From Chromatiales bacterium (GTDB lineage: Bacteria; Pseudomonadota; Gammaproteobacteria; Chromatiales; Chromatiaceae), in the NCBI GenBank assembly GCA_022360905.1, contig JAKSBX010000092.1, positions 1-63,786 of the forward strand: a stretch of DNA of 63,786 bases, written 5' to 3'. The notes beneath the pieces were generated by a model. It was given only the letters and a program-made list of their open reading frames with translations, did not search any database and was not told the DNA's origin. Of this stretch, positions 7,176-15,254 are shown piece after piece (position 1 is the first letter of the stretch; each line of letters starts with the position of its first letter). The position numbers were made by a program, and so were the translations under genes.

Positions 7176-9539
7176 ATGCGCGCCCTGAATCTAAAACTGA
7201 TACGCAACCTGTGGAAGCTGAGGGGACAGGTACTGGCGATTGCGGTGGTGATCGCTTCCGGTGTGGCGGTGCTGGTGATGTCCCTGTCAGCCCTGCAGGC
7301 ACTTCAACAGACCGCCACCGCCTACTACGAGAGACAGCGTTTTGCCGATGTTTTTGCCACAGTAAAGCGCGCCCCCCGCCGGCTGGTCAATCAGATCAGC
7401 ACACTACCCGGGGTCCGCTCGGTGGAGGACAGAATCAAGCAGATGGCTACCCTCTCCATCGAAGGATTCGAGGAGCCGGTGATCGGGCAACTGGTCTCCA
7501 TTCCAGAACAGGGAGAACCGCTACTCAACAATCTGGTGCTGAGATCGGGCCGGCTGGTCAGCCTGGACCACCCGGATGAAGTGGTACTCAACGAACCGTT
7601 TGCCGAAGCCCACGAACTGCAGCCGGGTGATCAATTCAAAGCCCTGATGAACGGCCACCAGAGAACCCTCACCGTAGTGGGTATCGCCCTGTCGCCTGAG
7701 TTCATCTACAGCATGGGCCCCGGCGCCTTGATACCGGACGACAAGCGCTTCGGTGTGATGTGGATGGGCCGGGAAGCCCTGGCGGCCGCTTACGATCTGG
7801 ACGGGGCCTTCAACGAAGTCAGCCTGGGGTTGCTGCATGACAGCAACCCGGAACAGATCATCGTCAAACTCGACCGACTCCTCGAGGCGTATGGCAGCCA
7901 CGGTGCAATCGCACGCAAAAACCAGATTTCAAACTGGTTTCTGATGAATGAGATCGAACAGTTAAAAACCATGTCGACCATTCTCCCCACCATCTTCCTG
8001 GCGGTCGCTGCATTTCTCGGCAATATGGTCATGAGCCGGCTGATCGCCACGGACCGGAGCGAAATCGGTCTGATGAAGGCCTTCGGTTACAGCAACTGGC
8101 AGGTGGCCTGGCACTACACCAAGATGGTAGTGGCCATGTGCGGCGTGGGGATCGTTCTGGGTTGGCTGCTGGGTGCCTGGCTGGGTCGGGTCAACACGGA
8201 AATCTATGCCGACCTGTTTCGTTTTCCGTTGCTGATTTTCCGCCCCGACCCCGGGGTCTTTGCGGTTGGTGCGGCGGTCAGCCTGATTGCCGCCCTGGCC
8301 GGCTCACTTGGCGCCGTCCGGCATGCGGCAACCCTGCCCCCGGCAGAAGCGATGAGCCCACCGGCCCCGCCCATGTATCGCAGTAGCCGCTTCTCGCAAA
8401 GCCGATTGGGATTGTGGCTCGATCAACCGACTCGCATCATACTGCGGCAGATAGCACGCTCCCCACTGAGGTCACTGCTGACCAGTATCGGCATCGCCCT
8501 GTCGGTATCCGTGATGGTGATGGCACTGCAATGGATCGACGCCATCGAACAGATTGTCGAGGTTCAGTTTCACCAGACTCAACGCCAGGACATGAGCGTT
8601 GGGCTGGTCGAGAGCCAGTCGGATCAGACACTGCGGGAGATCCGCCGTCTGCCCGGGGTGTTGGCAGCCGAGCCGATGAGGAGCAAGAGTGCCGACCTGA
8701 AGGCAGGACACCTCAGCCACCGAGGCGGCATCGAGGGGGTCACCGACAATCCACAACTGCAGCGGGTCTACGATGCTCAGGGAGAAGTCGTCACCATACC
8801 GCCGGAAGGCTTGATTCTCTCTACCAGGCTGGCCGAGAAGCTGGGTGTGAGTATCGGCGATTCCGTCTGGGTTGAAGTGCTGGAAGGGAAACAGCCCAAG
8901 GCATTGATACCGGTGGTAAGTCTGTTCGAGACCTATATGGGGATGCCTGCCTACATGCATATCCGGGCGTTCAACAGACTGATGGGAGAGCGCGCCAGTC
9001 TGGAAGCGATCAACCTGCTGGTGGATGAGAGCCAGCTGACTCAACTCTACCGCAGTTTAAAGTCGCTGCCCAAAGTCTCCTCGGTGACCCTGAAGGATGC
9101 CGCCGTTGAGGAGTTCAACCGAACCATGGCTGAAATGCTGCTGGTCTACATCTCCTTTTTCGCCGCCTTTGCCTGCGCCCTGGGCTTCGGAGTAGTTTAC
9201 AACAGCACCCGCATTGCCCTTTCGGAACGGGGCAGGGAGCTGGCCACACTGCGGGTATTGGGCTTCCACTCCGGCGAAATCTCCTACATTCTGTTGGGTG
9301 AGGCCGCATTGCTGATTCTGGTCGGACTGCCACTGGGCTGTCTGCTGGGGCATGGGCTCGGATGGTTGATGACCAATGCCATGAATACTGAACTGTTCCG
9401 AATTCCACTGGTCATCAAGGCCGCTACGGATGCAACGGCGGTACTGGTGACTCTTGGCGCAACCGCTTTCTCCGCTGCTGTGGTCAGAAGGCGACTCGAC
9501 CATCTCGACCTGATTGCCGTACTGAAAACTCGTGAGTGA
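7176..9539 (+). CDS. FtsX-family ABC permease, duplicated
   Basis: 787 residues, start preceded by GAAAGGATC. It has two FtsX/MacB-like halves: an N-terminal membrane segment (QVLAIAVVIASGVAVLVMSLSAL), a large periplasmic domain, a three-helix block (about 265-395), then a second copy starting at SLLTSIGIALSVSVMVM (about 430) with another periplasmic domain and three helices to the C-terminus. This is the layout of large DUF214/LolCE-like permeases that move lipophilic molecules or peptides away from the inner membrane. Substrate unknown. It overlaps the adaptor gene by four bases at its stop, indicating translational coupling. Confidence 0.9.
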   Translation: MRALNLKLIRNLWKLRGQVLAIAVVIASGVAVLVMSLSALQALQQTATAYYERQRFADVFATVKRAPRRLVNQISTLPGVRSVEDRIKQMATLSIEGFEEPVIGQLVSIPEQGEPLLNNLVLRSGRLVSLDHPDEVVLNEPFAEAHELQPGDQFKALMNGHQRTLTVVGIALSPEFIYSMGPGALIPDDKRFGVMWMGREALAAAYDLDGAFNEVSLGLLHDSNPEQIIVKLDRLLEAYGSHGAIARKNQISNWFLMNEIEQLKTMSTILPTIFLAVAAFLGNMVMSRLIATDRSEIGLMKAFGYSNWQVAWHYTKMVVAMCGVGIVLGWLLGAWLGRVNTEIYADLFRFPLLIFRPDPGVFAVGAAVSLIAALAGSLGAVRHAATLPPAEAMSPPAPPMYRSSRFSQSRLGLWLDQPTRIILRQIARSPLRSLLTSIGIALSVSVMVMALQWIDAIEQIVEVQFHQTQRQDMSVGLVESQSDQTLREIRRLPGVLAAEPMRSKSADLKAGHLSHRGGIEGVTDNPQLQRVYDAQGEVVTIPPEGLILSTRLAEKLGVSIGDSVWVEVLEGKQPKALIPVVSLFETYMGMPAYMHIRAFNRLMGERASLEAINLLVDESQLTQLYRSLKSLPKVSSVTLKDAAVEEFNRTMAEMLLVYISFFAAFACALGFGVVYNSTRIALSERGRELATLRVLGFHSGEISYILLGEAALLILVGLPLGCLLGHGLGWLMTNAMNTELFRIPLVIKAATDATAVLVTLGATAFSAAVVRRRLDHLDLIAVLKTRE

Positions 9540-10753
9540 TTGTAATGAGTGCACACTGGAAACGTATACTGATTTGGGGTGTGGTTAGCCTGGTTGTCCT
9601 GGCTTCCCTGATCTGGGCCTTCAGGCCGAAACCGATTGCGGTCGACCTGTTGACCCTGCAGCCGGGTGAACTCGTGGTGACCATCGATGAAGAGGGTGAA
9701 ACCCGGGTCAGGGATGTGTTTACCCTCTCCGCACCGATCAGTGGCCGGGCGATGCGTATCGAGGCCGAAGTCGGCGATAAGGTGATTGCCAATGAAACCC
9801 TGCTGGCCGAGATTGAACCCATCGATCCGACGCTGCTCGATCCGCGCAGCGAAGCCCAGGCCAGGGCCGATATCCGAGCGGCCGAAGCAAACCGAATTCT
9901 CGCGGAAGCCGCTGTGAAGGAGGCTCGGGTTGAACTCGATTTCGCCCTCAGTGAACTCAACAGATCGCGTCGATTACACCAGGAGGCAGTAATCTCAGCC
10001 CGTGAACTGGAATCCGTACAAAGGACCTATCAAACCCGCCAGGCGTCACTGGAGACCGCGGTCGCCAATCGTCAGGCCAGACAGGCGGAGCTTGATCGTG
10101 CCAACGCTCAACTGATCTCTCCCACCCAACCCCGCACTAACACCGAGGCGTGCCAGTGCGTGCCGATTCGAGCCCCGGTGAATGGACGGATCCTCAAAAT
10201 AGCGCATAAGAGTGAAGGTGTGGTAAGTGCCGGAGAAACCCTATTGGAGATCGGCGATCCAGGCAAACTGGAGATTGTCGCCGACCTGCTCTCTTCCGAT
10301 GCGGTTAAGGTGGAGGCCGGCCAACAGGTCTATATCGAAAACTGGGGTGGCGATCAAACCCTTAACGGCGTGGTAAGGCGGGTGGAACCCTTCGGCTTCA
10401 CAAAGGTATCGGCGCTTGGCATTGAAGAGCAGCGGGTCAATGTGATCATCGATTTCACCTCACCGCAAGCCGACTGGAATCGCATCGCTCACGGCTATCA
10501 GGTGGATGTACGAATCGTGCTATGGCGTGGCGAACAGGTAGTGAAATTACCACTCACCGCGCTGTTTCGGGATGGCAATCAGTGGTCTGTCTTTATCGAA
10601 AAACAGGGTATGGCAGAACAGCGAAGGGTCACCATCGGCTATCGTACAGGATTTGAAGCCGAGGTGACTGAGGGGCTAAACTCGGGGGAACGGATCGTTG
10701 TCCACCCGAGCGACAAAATCAAACAAGGTGTCTTGCTTGAAGGCAGAGAGTAG
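9536..10753 (+). CDS. HlyD/RND-type periplasmic adaptor of the ABC exporter
   Basis: 405 residues from GTG 9536, overlapping the permease stop; ATG 9545 is an equally possible start. A single N-terminal membrane anchor (ILIWGVVSLVVLASLIWAF) is followed by a barrel-sandwich half, a helical hairpin (about residues 110-195, rich in Ala/Glu/Arg), the second half (VPIRAPVNGRILKI...GVVSAGETLLEIGDP) and beta-barrel domains. It would bridge the permease to an outer-membrane TolC-like channel. No TolC gene is nearby, so a shared channel encoded elsewhere is implied. Confidence 0.9.
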   Translation: MIVMSAHWKRILIWGVVSLVVLASLIWAFRPKPIAVDLLTLQPGELVVTIDEEGETRVRDVFTLSAPISGRAMRIEAEVGDKVIANETLLAEIEPIDPTLLDPRSEAQARADIRAAEANRILAEAAVKEARVELDFALSELNRSRRLHQEAVISARELESVQRTYQTRQASLETAVANRQARQAELDRANAQLISPTQPRTNTEACQCVPIRAPVNGRILKIAHKSEGVVSAGETLLEIGDPGKLEIVADLLSSDAVKVEAGQQVYIENWGGDQTLNGVVRRVEPFGFTKVSALGIEEQRVNVIIDFTSPQADWNRIAHGYQVDVRIVLWRGEQVVKLPLTALFRDGNQWSVFIEKQGMAEQRRVTIGYRTGFEAEVTEGLNSGERIVVHPSDKIKQGVLLEGRE

Positions 10754-10764
10754 GCGGGAATGAT

Positions 10765-11967
10765 TCAAGCAGTGGCTGCCTCAGCCTCAGCCTGATCCTT
10801 ACCGGCCCAGAGCATGGCATTGCCATCGACACCGACGGATCTGGCCCGACCACTGGTCTTGGCAGTGTACATACGATGATCGGCCAGTTCGATCTGTGCC
10901 TTCCAGTCTTTCACCTCGTCTTCCTGAACCTCTGCCACACCAATACTGGCCGTCACCGGTCCGCCTTCCGGACGAACCCCGACACCGGCCGTCATGATTC
11001 GACTCACAACCTCATTCGCTTCCCGGGGGTCAGCGGTAGGCAATACCACAACAAACTCTTCACCACCCCAGCGAATCACGCTATCCCCTTTACGCACACA
11101 CTTACAGATCTGCTCTGATGCGGTCTTAAGCACCTTATCCCCGACATCGTGTCCGTAGGTATCGTTGACCGCTTTGAAATTATCCAGGTCGAAGTAGAGA
11201 ATCGACATCGACCCACCCCCCATGGAAGCCAGTCGAAACTGCAGATCGAGCACTTCTATGCCGGCGCGCCGGGTGAGCATACCGGTGAGCACGTCATAAC
11301 TGGCCCGACTGACCTGTGAGAGCATATAGCGCAACTGAGTCAAGGAGGAGAACAGCGCCACCCCGAGTATCAGGATCAGCAGCCACATAGTGGAAACCGC
11401 CTGGGGTATTTCCGCTTCGCTGCCGGGAAATGCAGACACCAACGTGACCAGAAACATGGGCACGGCATAGACCAGGAACTCAACCAGGGTCAAAGGAAAG
11501 AGGGTTAATCCGGCCACCATCACAAAGGGCAGCAAGCCATACAGCCCGGCGATAATCTGCTCCTGGCTGGTGAGTGGATAGTCAGCAATCCAATAGCCTG
11601 AAGCGAGATAGAAAAGTGGTGTTACCGCCAACATACCCGCCAACAGCAGGCGTGCCCGTTTCATGGTCGGTTCCCGACGGGATAACCAGGCCAGGAGAGC
11701 GAAAACCACTCCGGATATGGCTCTGATTGTCAGCAGGCCGCCCCAAAGGGCACTGGGCAGAAAAAGCAGATCGATGACAGACCAGGCAGGTACCAGAATT
11801 GCGAACACAACGCAAAAGAAAAAGACCCGACTTTGAATAATCGTAGCCCGATGCCTGGAGATTGGTAAACCGTGTTCCTTGGTGGTGAACAACTCGTAAA
11901 GTTGATCCTTCGTATATATCCCTAATGATTCGCTGATCGTAATATACATTTTCTGAAAGATGGTCAT
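10765..11967 (-). CDS. Membrane-bound diguanylate cyclase (GGDEF)
   Basis: 400 residues from ATG 11967 (a GTG five codons upstream is the alternative). The N-terminal half has about six hydrophobic segments (about residues 50-220), a membrane sensor module. The C-terminal GGDEF domain keeps the catalytic GGEEF motif and the metal-binding YFDLDNFK segment. An inhibitory I-site RKGD lies five residues before GGEEF, so product inhibition by c-di-GMP is expected. It makes cyclic-di-GMP from two GTP. It converges on the ABC exporter operon with an 11-bp gap and appears monocistronic. Confidence 0.9.
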   Translation of the reverse strand: MTIFQKMYITISESLGIYTKDQLYELFTTKEHGLPISRHRATIIQSRVFFFCVVFAILVPAWSVIDLLFLPSALWGGLLTIRAISGVVFALLAWLSRREPTMKRARLLLAGMLAVTPLFYLASGYWIADYPLTSQEQIIAGLYGLLPFVMVAGLTLFPLTLVEFLVYAVPMFLVTLVSAFPGSEAEIPQAVSTMWLLILILGVALFSSLTQLRYMLSQVSRASYDVLTGMLTRRAGIEVLDLQFRLASMGGGSMSILYFDLDNFKAVNDTYGHDVGDKVLKTASEQICKCVRKGDSVIRWGGEEFVVVLPTADPREANEVVSRIMTAGVGVRPEGGPVTASIGVAEVQEDEVKDWKAQIELADHRMYTAKTSGRARSVGVDGNAMLWAGKDQAEAEAATA

Positions 11968-12345
11968 TCCGTTTAGCCCCACAACATTGTGGACGTCACT
12001 ATAGCGCCTTTGTTCTGGATTTCTTAATTGTTAACCAAGCAACCAATGATCCAGATCAACAGACCTATCCATAGCGTCCACACAAACACCACCGATCAAT
12101 GTGCTCAACCGGCATGTCTAAACAATCGATTCCAGAAAGACAATAAAACCAACCCGTTATTCTACACGATTTTATTGATTCTTCCGCGAAGAAATCCGCA
12201 TTTTGGTCTATATTTCACTTAAACTGGATTGCATGGATTGTGGTCATCGATTCTCTGTCAGGACAAGGACAAGCAGGCAATAACAGAATATTAGAAATAT
12301 AGAATAATCGATAAAACGAAGATCAGGAAAGCTACGGAGAGACGC
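11968..12345. other. Intergenic region between divergent genes
   Basis: About 380 AT-rich bases holding the promoters of the diguanylate cyclase gene and of the acyltransferase gene. The latter has a clear GGAGAGACGC ribosome-binding site before ATG 12346. No gene and no strong repeat seen. Confidence 0.5.
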
Positions 12346-13119
12346 ATGGATAGGCTGGCGCAAAACTTCTTTCAGTTTTTCAACCCCCGCTATGCCGCTT
12401 CCCGACACCAAAAGCGTTTCAGTTACAGTATTCGCTATAAGGTATACGCGGAGGAGTTGGGCTGGGAACCGTCAAACAGCAGCAGACTTGAGACAGATGG
12501 CTGCGATGAGTATTCCCACCACTGCCTGCTTGAACATATACGCAGTGGCGATGTTGCAGGCTGTGTCCGATTGGTGGTCCCGACCAAAGGCAGACGCGGC
12601 ACCTACCTACCTTACCAGTTGCACGACATTCCCAATGTCGAAAGCGATCACCTGTCGCAATTCTCAGCCACGGATATGGGTGAAATATCCCGCCTGGCAG
12701 TACCGCTCCACTTTCGGCGCCGAGCCAACGAAGCGGGTAAACCTTTCATCCTGGAAGACCACAACACAAACAATATCTATACGGAAGAGGAGCGGCGAAA
12801 TTTCCCCAACATCGCGATCGGCCTCTATTTGTCGTCGATCGCCATGGTCGAACTCTGCCGGCTTGAATTGGTACTGGTGGTGATGGAACCCAGGCTGCAA
12901 CGCCACTTAATGCGCTACGGACTCCACTTTCACAAAATCAGTGATGAGTTTGAACTTCATGGGAAACGCGCACTGTTTGAACTGCCTCGCCGTGAGTTAA
13001 CCTGTAATATGCCTGAAGATATCAAGCAACTCTACGATCTGATCAAACACAATCTGTCACAACAACCCTGGCAACTCCCGAGTAACAATTTGCGATTGCA
13101 CTCCAATGAAAAAATTTGA
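12346..13119 (+). CDS. PEP-CTERM/exosortase-associated acyltransferase (GNAT fold)
   Basis: 257 residues. The N-terminus (FFQFFNPRYAASRHQ...YSIRYKVYAEELGWEP) and the later DxxSHHCLLEHIRSGDVAGCVRLVVP and MGEISRLAVP segments match the family of exosortase-system acyltransferases, relatives of acyl-homoserine-lactone synthases and N-acyl amino acid synthases. Expected reaction: transfer of an acyl chain from acyl-ACP or acyl-CoA to an amino group; the true substrate is unknown. It overlaps the ThiF-like gene by 14 bases, so the two are translationally coupled. Two PEP-CTERM proteins elsewhere in the window show that the host uses that system. Confidence 0.8.
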   Translation: MDRLAQNFFQFFNPRYAASRHQKRFSYSIRYKVYAEELGWEPSNSSRLETDGCDEYSHHCLLEHIRSGDVAGCVRLVVPTKGRRGTYLPYQLHDIPNVESDHLSQFSATDMGEISRLAVPLHFRRRANEAGKPFILEDHNTNNIYTEEERRNFPNIAIGLYLSSIAMVELCRLELVLVVMEPRLQRHLMRYGLHFHKISDEFELHGKRALFELPRRELTCNMPEDIKQLYDLIKHNLSQQPWQLPSNNLRLHSNEKI

Positions 13120-14014
13120 CTATCAGCTGGCGTTTTCAAGGAATATCGGTTGGGTCACTGAATCTGAGCAACAACGATTGAACAATGCCCGGGTCGCTAT
13201 TGCCGGCCTGGGCGGTGTCGGCGGCAGCCACTTGCTGACCCTGACCCGGCTGGGGGTCGGCCAGTTCAATCTGGCGGACTTCGACAGTTTTGCGATCGAA
13301 AACTTCAATCGTCAGTCAGGAGCCAATCTCACGACAGTCGGCAAGCCTAAGCTCGACACCATGATCAAGGCCGCCCTGGCGATCAATCCGCAGCTGGATA
13401 TCAAGCCTTTCCCCGATGGGGTGATCGCGGATCAGGCAGAAGATTTTTTACAGGGATGCGACCTCTACCTCGATGGCTTGGACTTCTTTGCCATGCCGGT
13501 AAGGCGAGCCGTGTTTACCGCCTGTTATGAGATGGGACTCCCTGCCGTCACGGCGGCACCTTTGGGAATGGGTTCCGCACTGCTCTGCTTCATGCCCGGT
13601 AAGATGAGTTTTGAATCCTATTTTCAACTGGAAGACGTCGATGAGTATCAACAATACCTGAGATTTCTGGTCGGCCTGGCGCCCGCAAGACTGCATCAGG
13701 GCTACCTGGTCGAGCCACAACGGATCGACCTGCTGGCAAAACGGGGACCGTCGACAGCGATGGGTTGTGAACTCTGCGCGGGTTTCGCTGCCAGTCAGGT
13801 ATTGAAACTGCTGCTCGGACGAGGCAGCGTTCCAGCGGCACCTTGGGCATTGCAATTCGATGCCTATCAGAATCAGCTGTCTAAAACCTGGAGACCCGGC
13901 GGGAATCGCCACCCTCTGCAACGTTTGGCTATCTGGCTCGGCAGCCGTCAGTTGATCGCGACTCAGCGGGAGAACGCACCATTGCCGCAAGGCGGAGAAT
14001 CCCAGCGCTCCTGA
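13106..14014 (+). CDS. ThiF/E1-like adenylyltransferase
   Basis: 302 residues. A Rossmann nucleotide-binding motif (AIAGLGGVGGSHLLTLTRLGVG, about 31-52) is followed by DFDSFAIENFNRQ, the Asp/Asn/Arg ATP-binding signature of ThiF, MoeB and ubiquitin-activating E1 proteins, and by KPKLDTM. One CELC pair is seen (about residue 222) rather than the two CxxC pairs of MoeB. Such enzymes adenylate the C-terminus of a small protein or a peptide or amino acid carboxylate. No ubiquitin-like or ThiS-like partner is encoded next to it. Its 14-base overlap with the acyltransferase gene suggests they act on the same metabolite or protein. Confidence 0.8.
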   Translation: MKKFDYQLAFSRNIGWVTESEQQRLNNARVAIAGLGGVGGSHLLTLTRLGVGQFNLADFDSFAIENFNRQSGANLTTVGKPKLDTMIKAALAINPQLDIKPFPDGVIADQAEDFLQGCDLYLDGLDFFAMPVRRAVFTACYEMGLPAVTAAPLGMGSALLCFMPGKMSFESYFQLEDVDEYQQYLRFLVGLAPARLHQGYLVEPQRIDLLAKRGPSTAMGCELCAGFAASQVLKLLLGRGSVPAAPWALQFDAYQNQLSKTWRPGGNRHPLQRLAIWLGSRQLIATQRENAPLPQGGESQRS

Positions 14015-14168
14015 AAAAACACCCATCGTTGCACGAGAAGCAAGGTTCGGTAGCTCCAAATGAACGACGAGTAACGCCTCGTGGCACTTTTTCAGGGGCT
14101 ACCCGATTCGCCGTAACACCACAACATCGGTCACTACAGGATTGGCCGAGTAACAGCCCGGAGGATTC

Positions 14169-14882
14169 ATGCACCATACAGGCTATCACCGGAGTTTAGG
14201 CCGGTTCTTGATCATTATGCTTACCTCACTCACACCACTCTATGCCGACCAGGAGCCAACGCTCCACTATAACCTGGTACAGCTAAACGCCTACGCCACC
14301 ATGGAGGTGGAGAACGATACCCAGATTGCCGTCATGTATGCGCAAAAGGAGGGTACCGACCTCAAGCAGCTCACCGATCAGATCAATAACCTGGTTACAC
14401 AAGCCGTAGCGACGGCAAAACAGCGCAGCGAAATCAAGGTCAGCACCCTCGGCTACCAAACCTCCCCCCGTTACCATCAACAGCAGCTGATCGGCTGGAG
14501 GGTTAGACAATCGATCCGGCTGGAGAGTGAAGCTAGCGACGCAATGAGCAGCCTAATAGGCAGCCTGCAATCCAAGCTGGCCTTGGAATCCATTAGTTAC
14601 ACCATCTCTGCAAAAAAACGTCAGGCGACTGAAGAGTCCCTCACCGCCCAGGCGATCGATGCTTTTCGCCGGCGGGCTGAGCAAGTCACCGAACAGATGG
14701 GACACAGCAGTTATCAACTGGTTGAGCTGACCCTGCAGACCATCGATCACTCACCAAGACCCTACCCCATGCGTGCCAATATGATGGCCATCGAGGGGCG
14801 AGCTTCTGCTCCCACCCTTGAAGGGGGCAGCCAAACCTTGAGAGTGGAAGTGAACGCAAAGATTGAACTGCAGCTCGAATAG
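14169..14882 (+). CDS. SIMPL-domain (DUF541) periplasmic protein
   Basis: 237 residues; start after a CGGAGGATTC ribosome-binding site. Signal peptide about residues 1-28 (ending LYA). The SIMPL/DUF541 pattern covers the mature part: LNAYATMEVENDTQIAVM near the start, a helical KQLTDQINNLVTQAVATAK segment, GYQTSPRY, GWRVRQSIRLES, and a late EESLTAQAIDAFRRRAEQV helix. Proteins of this family oligomerise in the periplasm or outer membrane; their role is poorly known. It lies 154 bp after the ThiF-like gene and may belong to the same transcript, but the gap allows its own promoter. Confidence 0.8.
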   Translation: MHHTGYHRSLGRFLIIMLTSLTPLYADQEPTLHYNLVQLNAYATMEVENDTQIAVMYAQKEGTDLKQLTDQINNLVTQAVATAKQRSEIKVSTLGYQTSPRYHQQQLIGWRVRQSIRLESEASDAMSSLIGSLQSKLALESISYTISAKKRQATEESLTAQAIDAFRRRAEQVTEQMGHSSYQLVELTLQTIDHSPRPYPMRANMMAIEGRASAPTLEGGSQTLRVEVNAKIELQLE

Positions 14883-15254
14883 TCACCGAGTTAACAAATG
14901 ATAGAACAAGCTTCAATCTGTCAGTAACGGATCTGCGCCAGAGCGTAATTCAGGATCCTAAAGCCGGAAACCTGTTGTGCAGATGGCTAAGCACCCGATC
15001 AACCCAGCGACCAAATAGGAACCACAATCACAGAGCACACCCTATCTGGTTAAAAATCTCTTAATAAAGACGATATATTATTCAGCAGCAAAACAAAGGG
15101 GCGCTTGGACGACCTTGTTGCCTGAGAGTTAGAAGGATCGACTCGCTTTGTTGTCATTGATTGAACGTTGCAGCCAAAATCGATCTCTCAATGAACCATT
15201 CGCTGCCAGCTAATCGATGGCAGACATAATTTTAGTGTATACAACCACTGCATA
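14883..15254. other. Intergenic region upstream of the sensor kinase
   Basis: About 370 AT-rich bases without a gene. A weak inverted repeat CTGCCA/TGGCAG (15203-15223) lies about 30 bases before the kinase start. Nothing else stands out. Confidence 0.45.

Noticed and set aside
6410-7207. 265-codon antisense ORF over the ABC ATPase
   Set aside because: Shadow of a gene with intact Walker motifs.
15102-15150. CTGAGAG-like stretch resembling part of a TPP riboswitch
   Set aside because: The second conserved half of the TPP fold (AACCTGAT) is missing and the downstream gene is a sensor kinase.
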